Source: an uncultured Bacteroidales bacterium
GTDB lineage: Bacteria; Bacteroidota; Bacteroidia; Bacteroidales; P3
Direction of reading: 5' to 3'
NCBI GenBank assembly: GCA_900319595.1
Contig: ONOZ01000028.1
Span: 1 to 8,977, forward strand
Length of the DNA: 8,977 nucleotides
Position 1 is the stretch's first letter; the number at the start of each line of letters is the position of its first letter. The notes below the pieces were generated by a model. That model was not told the origin of the DNA and searched no databases. It saw nothing but the letters and a program-made list of their open reading frames with translations. The position numbers and the translations under genes are program-made. Positions 1 through 7,271 of this stretch are shown here, in pieces.

Positions 1-335
1 ACTTTTTTACCGTTAGGATATTCCTTAATAATTCGATCAAGGCAATGTATAGCAGAATCGCAATCATTCAAATTTGTATAAATATTATACATTTGAAATA
101 GATAAAATTCGCTCATTGTATCCTGAGGGTAATCATTTATATAGTTTTTGTAGAGTGTAAGAATAGTATCTGCTTTTTTCTGATCTAGCAAAATTGGGTT
201 AGAATTTATTGCTTTTGTGTATGAGTCTATTTCCTTTTGACGTTCTTGCTTTTCATTTTCTTGCGAAGAACAAGATAGGAAAGCAAAAGTCAATATACTC
301 AATACAGATATTTTTATAATATGGCTACATTTCAT
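1..335 (-). CDS. Exported lipoprotein with TPR-like helices, 3' part missing
   Basis: This partial gene has 111 codons in the window and continues past the left edge. Residues 1-21 form a lipoprotein signal peptide: a basic start, a hydrophobic core, and a lipobox reading F-L-S followed by Cys22, the expected lipidation site. The mature protein begins with a polar, charged linker (residues 23-35). Amphipathic helices follow, with wording typical of TPR-type lipoproteins, such as an N-D-Y-P turn at about 67-70 and an E-Y-P-N-G turn at about 105-109, as in BamD/YbgF-like helical repeats. The ATG is fixed by an in-frame TAA two codons upstream. The gap to the deformylase stop is only 9 bp, so the two are probably co-transcribed. 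In many Bacteroidales a TPR protein follows ruvX and def, so the position fits. The function is unknown; the start and lipoprotein nature are well supported. Confidence 0.85.
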   Translation of the reverse strand, partial: MKCSHIIKISVLSILTFAFLSCSSQENEKQERQKEIDSYTKAINSNPILLDQKKADTILTLYKNYINDYPQDTMSEFYLFQMYNIYTNLNDCDSAIHCLDRIIKEYPNGKK

Positions 336-344
336 AGTTTATAA

Positions 345-893
345 TCATTTAATCATTTTGTAATCTGTACGAACCTTATTTTGTTCAATGTCTTTGAGTT
401 TTCTTTTTAAAAAAGCCCTTTTGATATTTGATAATCTTTCTACAAAAACTTTACCTTGTAAATGGTCATATTCATGTTGGAACACTCTAGCACGTATTCC
501 TTGTAAAATTTCTTCGTGTTCTACAAAATCTGTATCACAATATTTTACTTTGACTTCACTTGGACGTGAAATCTCCTCGTGAATACCCGGAACGGATAAA
601 CAACCTTCTTCAAAAGACCAAGTATTTGTAGAAGTTTCTATTATCTCAGGGTTAATCATTGCTATTTTCCAACCTTCGCCTTCAGGGTAATTTTCCTTAA
701 AAACGTCCGTATCAATAACCAAAACACTTATTGGCAAATTAACTTGAGGTGCAGCCAAGCCAACTCCATTTGCTTTATACATAGTTTCAAACATATTCTC
801 CACTAATTCCTTTATGTTCGGATAATTAGGAGTGATATTTTCGGTTTTTTTTCTTAATATTGAATGACCATAGCCAACAATTGGGAGTACCAT
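345..893 (-). CDS. def: Peptide deformylase
   Basis: This cytoplasmic metalloenzyme removes the formyl group from the N-terminal methionine of new polypeptides. All three family motifs are intact in the 182-residue product. Motif 1 is GVGLAAPQ (43-50). Motif 2 is EGCLS (96-100), with metal ligand Cys98. Motif 3 is QHEYDHLQG (139-147), with metal ligands His140 and His144 and catalytic Glu141. Length and ends match the usual 165-190 residues of bacterial deformylases, and the start M-V-L-P-I is the normal family start. A small deviation is Ser at position 11 where Pro is common in the G-x-P-x-L-R segment. It lies 41 bp after ruvX and 9 bp before a lipoprotein gene, with no TAnnTTTG element of its own, so it should be read from the ruvX promoter or further upstream. 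Confidence 0.97.
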   Translation of the reverse strand: MVLPIVGYGHSILRKKTENITPNYPNIKELVENMFETMYKANGVGLAAPQVNLPISVLVIDTDVFKENYPEGEGWKIAMINPEIIETSTNTWSFEEGCLSVPGIHEEISRPSEVKVKYCDTDFVEHEEILQGIRARVFQHEYDHLQGKVFVERLSNIKRAFLKRKLKDIEQNKVRTDYKMIK

Positions 894-934
894 AGCATTT
901 ACTTTGTTTTTTGTTTGTTATTGATTTGTAATTA

Positions 935-1372
935 TTAGATTGTATCTATTTCTACACCGTTTTCAAGCATTTTCATAAAGTCTTGCAAAATCAAAACAGA
1001 AGCAACGGTGTCTATAAGTCCCTTTTCCTGTTTTTTTTTCTTATTCATTCCACTTTTAGCAATAGCTTGTGAGGCAATTTTACTTGTATATCGTTCGTCT
1101 ATTACATATATAGGTATTGCAGGAAAAGATTTTTTCAAATTTTCTATAAAAATTCCCACCGCTTTTGCACTTTGTGATGGTGTATTATCCATTTGTTTGG
1201 GGTTTCCTACAACAAACAACTCAACATCTTCTTTAGATATGTAATCATTAAGAAATGGAAAAATTTCTAAAGTGGAAACCGTAGAAAGTTTTGTGGCAAT
1301 AACTTGCATATTATCACTTACTGCCAGACCAACTCGTTTTTCTCCATAATCTATTGCTAAAAATCGTCCCAT
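935..1372 (-). CDS. ruvX: RuvX/YqgF-type pre-16S rRNA nuclease (putative Holliday junction resolvase)
   Basis: The 145-residue product is an RNase H-fold protein of the YqgF family, known for maturing the 5' end of 16S rRNA and also annotated as a Holliday junction resolvase. Visible motifs are the first acidic strand AIDYGEKRVG (Asp8), the loop GNPKQMDN (56-63), the DERYTS motif (92-97), and the C-terminal catalytic Asp121 in L-I-D-T-V-A-S-V-L-I-L-Q. I chose the ATG at 1372. The frame can be extended to a TTG at 1402, but that TTG is the end of the promoter element TACCTTTG and lies upstream of the expected transcript start. The family also normally begins M-x-R-x-L-A-I-D, as here from 1372. 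It sits between a TPR gene and def; ruvX next to def is a known Bacteroidales arrangement. Confidence 0.95.
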   Translation of the reverse strand: MGRFLAIDYGEKRVGLAVSDNMQVIATKLSTVSTLEIFPFLNDYISKEDVELFVVGNPKQMDNTPSQSAKAVGIFIENLKKSFPAIPIYVIDERYTSKIASQAIAKSGMNKKKKQEKGLIDTVASVLILQDFMKMLENGVEIDTI

Positions 1373-1399
1373 AACTGCGTATTTATTTGCTTTGAAGTG

Positions 1400-1431
1400 C
1401 AAAGGTACAAAGATTTTTTATTATTTGCAAA
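1400..1431 (-). promoter_or_regulatory. Bacteroidetes-type promoter of ruvX-def-lipoprotein
   Basis: On the minus strand a -33 TTTG (1428-1431) is followed after 20 bp by the -7 element TACCTTTG (1400-1407), then CAC. This matches the known Bacteroidetes primary sigma consensus TTTG/TAnnTTTG in sequence and spacing. It places the transcript start about 20-25 bases before the ruvX ATG at 1372. It is the most complete of the six promoters in the window. Confidence 0.75.
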
Positions 1432-1501
1432 TATCTAATATAAAAATAATGTTATTTGTTTGTTAAACATACTGAAATTACTAATATGCCACCATAGATT
1501 T

Positions 1502-2923
1502 TTAGTTAAGATTTTGTTCTATTGAATCTTCGTATTCGTCGTCAGAATTTTCTTCGTTATTTTCTTTTCTTTCAATGACTTCTTCCGTATTTTTATTGCA
1601 ATAATTATCTATTTTGTCTTGGACCTCTGTATGATTCATCTCCAATGCTATGTTATAGTATTCACAGGCTTTCTTTTTGTTGTTATCATTTTGATAATTA
1701 ACTCCTAAAAGATAGTAAATATCTGGAATTTCAGCATTAATGTCCATAGCTTTTTGCAGATAGCGAATGGCTTTGCTTATCATTTTGAAATTTGTATAAA
1801 CTCTACCTAAATTATACCACCCACCTTCAAAATAAGGTTCATATTTAGTAGATAATTTATACTCCTCTATGGCTTCAGTCAGTTTGCCACTATTTTCCAA
1901 TGCAATTCCTAAGTTGTTGTGAACAAAAGGAGTTTTTTTATTCAATGCGATAGCATGTTTAAAGTCTATCACAGCAAAGGCATATTCGTGTAAATTACTT
2001 AAAGCAATGCCTCTATAGTTGTAACTCTCGGCAAAAGTGTCGTTCAATGTGATACTATAGTCAAAATTTATCATTGCAGTTTGATAATCATGCAAATGGC
2101 AGTAATTTATTCCTTTTAAATAGAAAACATAATAGTTGCTATCTATTGTAAGACAAGTGTCTAAGTCTGAATTTGCAGAAACGTAATCTCCTTCATAACC
2201 TTTGCAAACTGCACGTTGCAAAAAAGCATCATAATGTTTGTATCCGTTTTTGATAGCTAACGAAAAAAAATTACGGGCGGAAGAATACTCTCCTCGTTTT
2301 TGCCGTAAAATGCCTAAAATATAGTGTATAATGGGTTGGTTATTCGTAGTAAGGTAATCAATGGAGGTATTGTAGGCGTCAGTATAGTGTCCGTTTGTGT
2401 AAAACAATATGGTGAGGATAGTTTTATAGGCTTCGATGTTTTGGGTGTTATCAACATTATCTTTAACTATACGTCTATTTATGGTGGCTATGACTTTTTC
2501 TACATCTTTTTGGGAAAGTATTTTGATTCTTTGCAAAAGGTTTTTATCCAATGTATTTTCTCCCATTCGTTTTGCTATTTCGCTAATCAAAGAATCATTC
2601 TTATTTACTCCATTACATAGCATACACATGTATATTAAGTCTGTCAAATTGTCAGTTTCATCTTCATTATATAATTTTTTACAAATTTCATATGTTTTGA
2701 TGTAGTTGTTTTGTCTGTAATATATTTCAGCAGTCATTCTTTGCAAACACTCTAAATCATAATAATCATCTTCTACGGCAAATGAGTACAATTGTAACGC
2801 ATAATTAAGATTATCGTTATCTATTGCTTGTCGGATTAGATATTTATAATCTTGATTTTCTTGAGCGAAGGTAACGAATACATGAGATAGTATAAGAATT
2901 AAACAATGTATAGCAACTTTCAT
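1502..2923 (-). CDS. Exported TPR-repeat protein
   Basis: The product has 473 residues. Residues 1-20 form a type I signal peptide with a hydrophobic core and probable cleavage after F-A before Q-E-N, so it should be periplasmic or surface-exposed. There is no lipobox Cys. Residues 25-190 are helical and less regular. From about 197 to 430 there are about seven consecutive 34-residue tetratricopeptide repeats. Recognisable units include L-G-I-L-R-Q-K-R-G-E-Y (203-213), Y-R-G-I-A-L-S-N-L-H-E-Y (303-314), N-L-G-I-A-L-E-N-S-G-K (337-347) and N-L-G-R-V-Y (371-376). Such arrays act as protein-binding scaffolds. The C-terminus (445-473) is a strongly acidic, low-complexity Glu/Asp/Asn tail. The gene begins 5 bp after the YciO-like gene, which indicates co-transcription. 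No specific function can be assigned. Confidence 0.9.
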   Translation of the reverse strand: MKVAIHCLILILSHVFVTFAQENQDYKYLIRQAIDNDNLNYALQLYSFAVEDDYYDLECLQRMTAEIYYRQNNYIKTYEICKKLYNEDETDNLTDLIYMCMLCNGVNKNDSLISEIAKRMGENTLDKNLLQRIKILSQKDVEKVIATINRRIVKDNVDNTQNIEAYKTILTILFYTNGHYTDAYNTSIDYLTTNNQPIIHYILGILRQKRGEYSSARNFFSLAIKNGYKHYDAFLQRAVCKGYEGDYVSANSDLDTCLTIDSNYYVFYLKGINYCHLHDYQTAMINFDYSITLNDTFAESYNYRGIALSNLHEYAFAVIDFKHAIALNKKTPFVHNNLGIALENSGKLTEAIEEYKLSTKYEPYFEGGWYNLGRVYTNFKMISKAIRYLQKAMDINAEIPDIYYLLGVNYQNDNNKKKACEYYNIALEMNHTEVQDKIDNYCNKNTEEVIERKENNEENSDDEYEDSIEQNLN

Positions 2924-2928
2924 TTTAA

Positions 2929-3540
2929 TTAGATTTTACCTAATCCTTGTCTTATAATTTCATAATCATTTTCATTAGTCATGTCTATAACAGTTGAGGG
3001 TATGTTAGCAATTTCTCCGATATCAAAAGCCATATCAATACTGTTAGAGTATTTTTCATAGATTAGTTCAGCGTTTTCATAAATTTCTTCATCATTTCCT
3101 TGTCTTGATACACTCGTAATAAGTAATGGTCTGGCTAATGCCTCTATTATAGATACAAGTACGTTATTCCTAGCAATTCTTATGCCAATGGTTTTTCTTT
3201 TGTTTTGAAAAATTTTTGGAATAAGATTGTTAGCGTTTAAAACAAAAGTAAATTGTTCGATATTAAGATTTTTTATAAAACTAAATTGATTATTAGATAA
3301 TGGTTTTATATATTTTGATGCCATAGAAAGCGAAGAGCATACTATGGAAAAATTACTTTTTTCAAGTTTTTTGCCTTTCAAATCTGCTAATAGTCTTGCT
3401 GCTTTATGCGAATGTACATCCACGACAAAAGCATAAAGAGTGTCTGTTGGAGTCAGCAATAATCCGTCATTTTCAAGCGATTTAATTGCCATTTCTAGAT
3501 GTTTTGTGGGAATCTTGTCTTCATATAGTTTTATAAGCAT
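2929..3540 (-). CDS. YciO-like protein of the Sua5/YrdC/YwlC family
   Basis: This 203-residue protein belongs to the family whose best-known members make threonylcarbamoyl-AMP for tRNA t6A modification. It looks closer to the YciO branch, whose role is less clear. Supporting motifs are LLLTPTDTLYAF (27-38, nucleotide-binding strand-loop), L-K-G-K-K (54-58), the stretch NFSIVCSSLSMASKY (63-77), KRKTIGIR (114-121), and the terminal STVIDMT (182-188) followed by E-I-I-R-Q-G-L-G. The usual Pro-Gly-Pro before F-T-F is replaced by Ile94-Glu95-Gln96. I chose the ATG at 3540, not the TTG nine bases upstream, because related proteins begin M-L-x-K-L-Y. It is the first gene of the minus-strand cluster and is followed after 5 bp by the TPR gene. 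Family membership is firm; biochemical activity is uncertain. Confidence 0.88.
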   Translation of the reverse strand: MLIKLYEDKIPTKHLEMAIKSLENDGLLLTPTDTLYAFVVDVHSHKAARLLADLKGKKLEKSNFSIVCSSLSMASKYIKPLSNNQFSFIKNLNIEQFTFVLNANNLIPKIFQNKRKTIGIRIARNNVLVSIIEALARPLLITSVSRQGNDEEIYENAELIYEKYSNSIDMAFDIGEIANIPSTVIDMTNENDYEIIRQGLGKI

Positions 3541-3575
3541 AACATTCAAAGGGTGTTTTCTATAATTACCAACTG

Positions 3576-3583
3576 CAAAGTTA
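3576..3583 (-). promoter_or_regulatory. -7 promoter element of the yciO-like/TPR transcript
   Basis: The minus strand reads TAACTTTG followed by CAGTT, about 36 bases before the ATG at 3540. It matches TAnnTTTG. I see no clear TTTG 19-21 bases upstream, where the DNA is nearly all A/T, so this rests on the -7 element and its position. Confidence 0.55.
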
Positions 3584-3607
3584 CGACAAAAAAATTATAA
3601 AATAATG

Positions 3608-3635
3608 TTGGATTATAAAATTTTGAGTAAATTTG
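3608..3635 (+). promoter_or_regulatory. Promoter of the metallophosphoesterase gene
   Basis: A TTG (3608-3610) is followed after 17 bp by TAAATTTG (3628-3635) and then CAGTT. This fits the Bacteroidetes primary promoter pattern. The start codon at 3672 lies 36 bp downstream. The layout GTTGGAT, then TTTTG, then TAnnTTTGCA is nearly the same as that upstream of arcC. Confidence 0.6.
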
Positions 3636-3671
3636 CAGTTAGAATTAACATAGAATGCCTAAGAAGCTATC

Positions 3672-4754
3672 ATGAGATTTTTAGTTTTACTAGTTCCTAT
3701 CGTAGCCTTGTGTTATGTTACGGTTAGAATATATAATATTCTGCCTGTTTCTTTGCCATTGAAGATAATAGCAGTTGTGCTAAGCCTGGGAATAATTGCT
3801 TCTATGATAATAAGTTTTGTTGTTAGTTTAGATAATCTACCATTTAAATTAGCAATCATTGTTTATGAGATAACTACATCTTGGATTTTTATACTTTTAT
3901 ACCTATTTATGCTGTTTTTATTGATGGATATTTTGCGAATATGTCATATTATTCCAAAAGAACTACTATTTAATTCACTTCAAGGCACATTGATTGTTAT
4001 AGGAATTATTTTTGTTATATTTTTATATGGGAACATTCACTATTATAATAAAGACAAAATAGAATTATCTATAAAAACTGAAAAGGAATTAAGTAAAAGT
4101 TATAAAATTGTGATGATTAGTGATTTGCATTTAGGGTATCATAACAGAAAAAGTACTTTGACGAAATGGGTTGATATGATTAATAAAGAAAATGCAGATT
4201 TCATTCTCATAGCAGGTGATATAATTGATATAAGTACCTATCCTATAAATTTAGAACGTAGTTATGAGGAGTTTCATAGACTAAATGCTCCTGTTTATGC
4301 TTGTTTGGGTAATCACGAGTACATATCCAATTTGGATAAAGCAAAAGAATTTTATAATAGAAGTGGAATAAATCTACTTATTGATTCGTGTGCAGTAATA
4401 AATGACGAAATTCTGATTATTGGACGTGATGACCGTGGTAATAAAAATAGAAAATCTACATCTCAATTATTAGAAAATCAGCCTAATACCAGGTATTCGT
4501 TCCTTATTGACTATCAACCGTATAATTTAGAACAGAGTCAAAAGGCGGGAATAGATTTTCAGTTTTCAGGGCATACTCATTATGGACAAGTATTTCCTAT
4601 AAATTTAATAACAAAGGCGGTATATGAAAAGGCGTACGGACAATATAAGAAAGGGAATACAGATTATTATATTTCATCAGGTCTTGGTATTTGGGGAGGT
4701 AAGTTTCGTATTGGAACAAAGAGCGAATACGTCGTCTTAACATTAAAAAAATGA
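3672..4754 (+). CDS. Membrane-anchored metallophosphoesterase (YkuE/YaeI-like)
   Basis: The product has 360 residues. The N-terminal third is membrane: hydrophobic segments at about 3-22, 32-53, 68-90 and 105-121. The rest is a calcineurin-like metallophosphoesterase domain with motif I DLH (Asp151, His153), motif II GDIID (182-186), motif III GNHE (213-216) and motif V GHTH (300-303) within SGHTHYGQ. Relatives are dinuclear-metal phosphoesterases; some YaeI/YkuE members act on lipid-linked phosphates such as UDP-diacylglucosamine or lipid A precursors, but the substrate here is unknown. Motif IV, where a His ligand is expected (D-H-Q-P in related proteins), reads D-Y-Q-P with Tyr281. Which side of the membrane the domain faces is not clear from charge. 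It has its own promoter and ends 51 bp before the glycoside hydrolase, with an intervening promoter element, so the two need not be linked in function. Confidence 0.92.
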   Translation: MRFLVLLVPIVALCYVTVRIYNILPVSLPLKIIAVVLSLGIIASMIISFVVSLDNLPFKLAIIVYEITTSWIFILLYLFMLFLLMDILRICHIIPKELLFNSLQGTLIVIGIIFVIFLYGNIHYYNKDKIELSIKTEKELSKSYKIVMISDLHLGYHNRKSTLTKWVDMINKENADFILIAGDIIDISTYPINLERSYEEFHRLNAPVYACLGNHEYISNLDKAKEFYNRSGINLLIDSCAVINDEILIIGRDDRGNKNRKSTSQLLENQPNTRYSFLIDYQPYNLEQSQKAGIDFQFSGHTHYGQVFPINLITKAVYEKAYGQYKKGNTDYYISSGLGIWGGKFRIGTKSEYVVLTLKK

Positions 4755-4777
4755 AAGAATATTTAATAATTTTTTTG

Positions 4778-4785
4778 TAAATTTG
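4778..4785 (+). promoter_or_regulatory. -7 promoter element of the family 3 glycoside hydrolase
   Basis: TAAATTTG followed by CAACT lies 20 bp before the ATG at 4806, in the 51-bp gap after the metallophosphoesterase gene. No convincing TTTG is present about 20 bp upstream. It suggests the hydrolase can be transcribed alone. Confidence 0.55.
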
Positions 4786-4805
4786 CAACTCGAAAATTTG
4801 ATGAT

Positions 4806-7178
4806 ATGAAAAGGATATTTTTTACCATATGTTTGTTATTGTTTATCTTTTCCTATGGGCAACGAACCAAGAAAGAAAAGAACTATATAGATTATAACAA
4901 AAACGGCAAGAAAGATGTATTCGAAGACTCTACACGTCCAATAAATGAAAGAGTAGAGGATTTGCTTAAACAGATGACTTTTGATGAGAAACAGGGACAA
5001 CTTCTTATGGATCTGGGATGGCAATATTATGATAGGCAAAAAGATAAAGTTCGTTTAACAGATTATGCTCACAGGACTATACAAGAAAAGAAGATGGGGG
5101 CACTTTGGGGATTTTTTAGAGCAGATCCTTGGAGTGGAAAGACGTTAGAAAATGGTCTTACTCCACAATTAGCATATAAAGGTATAAACCAGTTGCAAAG
5201 GTATATGATTGATTCCACTCGTTTAGGTATTCCGATGTTTATTGCAGAAGAATGTATGCATGGAATTATGCAAGTGGGGAGCGTTGTTTATCCTACGGGA
5301 ATTGGACAGGCTGCTACTTGGAATAGATGGGTAATTAAAGATATGGCTTCCAATATTCGAAACTTGGCTATTAGTGAAGGAGTAAATATTTGCTTTGGTC
5401 CATTGATTGACATTGCAAGAGAGCCTCGTTGGAGTAGAGTAGAGGAAACTTATGGGGAAGATTCATATCTTACGAGTGTAATGGGAGAGACGTTTGTGGA
5501 AGGATTAGTGAATCAACACGGCAATTATAAAAAAAATGTCTTGCCAACATTAAAACATTTTGCTGCGTACGGGATATCAGAAGGCGGACATAACGCAGGG
5601 AGTGCACATATTGGGCTACGAGAATTGCATTTTGATATATTGCCTCCATTCAAAAGGGCAGTAGATGCAGGAGCAAAATTGGTTATGACCTCTTATAATG
5701 AAATTGATGGCATACCTTGTAGTATGAATCCTTATTTATTGAAAGATGTTTTGCGTAAAAGGTGGGGCTTTGATGGTATAGTAATTTCTGATTTACACTC
5801 CATAAGTGGTTTGCTTTCACATGGAGTTGCAAAAGATTTGAAACAGGCTGCAGAAAAATCAATAAATGCTGGGTTGGATTTAGATTTGAGTGCAACAGAT
5901 TTCTATAATAACTTAAAAGATGTAGATACTAATAGAATAAATGAGGCAGTGCGTAGGGTATTATATCAAAAATTCGCTTGTGGATTGTTTGACGAGCCAT
6001 TTATTAAGGAATACGAAGATGATGATTGCCTTAATGATTGCGTCAATGTTGCAAAAGAAAGCATTGTTATGTTAGAAAACAAAAACAATATCTTGCCTTT
6101 GAGTTGTGAAAAATCCATAAAGATTGCTCTTATTGGACCTAATGCAGATAATTTTTATAATCAATTAGGCGATTATACTGGACCACAAAATCTTAGTAAT
6201 GCAAATACAATTAAAAAAGGATTTGAAAGATATTTACTGGGTAATAAAAATATTAGTTTTGTGTATTCAAAAGGTTGTTCTATAAAAGATACGAATAAAA
6301 ACGGCTTTGAAGACGCTATAAATACTGCCAAGCAAAGCGATGTTATTGTTCTATGTCTTGGAGGTTCATCTTCTCGTTACGAAACTATTGAATATGAAAA
6401 TACAGGAGCAGCAAAAGTAAGTAATAATACAATTTCAGATATTACGAGTGGAGAAGGTTTTGACCGTTCATCATTAGAATTGGCAGGAGTACAGAAAGAT
6501 TTACTCAAAGAATTACATAAAACGGGCAAGCCTATAATATTGGTACTAATAAACGGCAGACCATTGGTTTTGACAGAGGTTAGAGAGTATTGTGATGCTA
6601 TATTAGAATGTTTCTATCCTGGTTCTATGGGCGGAGATGCAGTGGTAGAAACAATATTTGGCAAAAACACCCCATCGGGTAGATTACCTATTTCTTTTCC
6701 TATCGATGTTGGTGCGTTACCTTGCTATTACAGTACAAAAAGAGTGGCAAATCGTTCGGATTATTTAGAAGGTGCAGCGAAGGCTTTGTATCCTTTTGGC
6801 TTTGGGTTAAGTTATACGAGTTTTGAATACGATAATTTTGGAGTCAAGATAAATAATAATGGCTCAGACGATGTAAATATAGACGTTACTTGCGAAGTGA
6901 AAAATATCGGTGTTTATGATGGTGGCGAAGTTGTGCAAGTCTATGTAAAAAAACTTTATTCAGATTACGCGACAAATGAAGTAAATTTAAGAGGATTTGA
7001 CAAAAAGGTTATAAAACAGAAAGAAAGCGAGAGATTTACTATCAATATTGATAATGATTCGTTTAGGGAATGGAATGCTAATGCAACAGAGTTTTATTTA
7101 TCAAAGGGCGAATATGAGATTTCTATACGCAAAGATGCTTATACTCCTATTTATACACAAGTTATCACCATTGAGTAA
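4806..7178 (+). CDS. Exported family 3 glycoside hydrolase, BglX-like (probable beta-glucosidase)
   Basis: This 790-residue enzyme should cleave terminal beta-linked sugars from oligosaccharides in the periplasm. Residues 1-18 are a signal peptide without a lipobox Cys. An EF-hand-like loop (Asp29, Asn31, Asn33, Gly34, Asp37, Glu40) follows. The GH3 (alpha/beta)8 domain starts near R-V-E-D-L-L-K-Q-M-T (49-58) and contains AREPRWSR (204-211), Y-G-E-D-S (216-220), KHFAAYG (250-256) and the nucleophile Asp329 in V-I-S-D-L. The second domain contains L-I-G-P-N-A-D and the probable acid/base Glu550 in S-G-E-G-F-D-R. A fibronectin III-like domain from about 676 closes it. Both catalytic residues are present and the length is normal for BglX-type enzymes. 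Exact specificity (glucosidase or xylosidase) cannot be read from the sequence. There are no SusC/SusD or other carbohydrate genes beside it. Confidence 0.95.
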   Translation: MKRIFFTICLLLFIFSYGQRTKKEKNYIDYNKNGKKDVFEDSTRPINERVEDLLKQMTFDEKQGQLLMDLGWQYYDRQKDKVRLTDYAHRTIQEKKMGALWGFFRADPWSGKTLENGLTPQLAYKGINQLQRYMIDSTRLGIPMFIAEECMHGIMQVGSVVYPTGIGQAATWNRWVIKDMASNIRNLAISEGVNICFGPLIDIAREPRWSRVEETYGEDSYLTSVMGETFVEGLVNQHGNYKKNVLPTLKHFAAYGISEGGHNAGSAHIGLRELHFDILPPFKRAVDAGAKLVMTSYNEIDGIPCSMNPYLLKDVLRKRWGFDGIVISDLHSISGLLSHGVAKDLKQAAEKSINAGLDLDLSATDFYNNLKDVDTNRINEAVRRVLYQKFACGLFDEPFIKEYEDDDCLNDCVNVAKESIVMLENKNNILPLSCEKSIKIALIGPNADNFYNQLGDYTGPQNLSNANTIKKGFERYLLGNKNISFVYSKGCSIKDTNKNGFEDAINTAKQSDVIVLCLGGSSSRYETIEYENTGAAKVSNNTISDITSGEGFDRSSLELAGVQKDLLKELHKTGKPIILVLINGRPLVLTEVREYCDAILECFYPGSMGGDAVVETIFGKNTPSGRLPISFPIDVGALPCYYSTKRVANRSDYLEGAAKALYPFGFGLSYTSFEYDNFGVKINNNGSDDVNIDVTCEVKNIGVYDGGEVVQVYVKKLYSDYATNEVNLRGFDKKVIKQKESERFTINIDNDSFREWNANATEFYLSKGEYEISIRKDAYTPIYTQVITIE

Positions 7179-7215
7179 TACAAAATCGTAGTAAAAATAT
7201 TTTTATAAAATATGG

Positions 7216-7242
7216 TTGGATCAAAACTTTTGCTTATCTTTG
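7216..7242 (+). promoter_or_regulatory. Promoter of arcC
   Basis: TTG (7216-7218), 16 bp, then TATCTTTG (7235-7242) followed by CAACTT, 29 bp before the arcC ATG. It matches the TAnnTTTG consensus. The upstream part resembles that of the metallophosphoesterase promoter (GTTGGAT, an A-rich run, TTTTG). Confidence 0.65.
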
Positions 7243-7271
7243 CAACTTATTCTTTTAAATAGATAATAGAA

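Noticed and set aside
2324..2705. Two overlapping plus-strand frames of 89 and 98 codons opposite the TPR gene
   Set aside because: They are antisense to a well-supported gene with signal peptide and repeats, and have no promoter element or family motif.
3541..3549. TTG start at 3549 for the YciO-like protein
   Set aside because: It adds only three residues before an ATG that gives the normal family N-terminus.
4806..7178. Polysaccharide utilization locus
   Set aside because: Only one glycosidase is present, with no SusC/SusD pair or carbohydrate sensor next to it. The nearby ECF sigma factor is over 1.3 kb away, beyond arcC and a terminator.
7192..7205. Perfect 14-bp palindrome TAAAAATATTTTTA after the glycosidase gene
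   Set aside because: It is pure A/T, so a weak stem with no T tract after it. Such palindromes are common by chance in DNA this A/T-rich, so I do not call it a terminator or operator.
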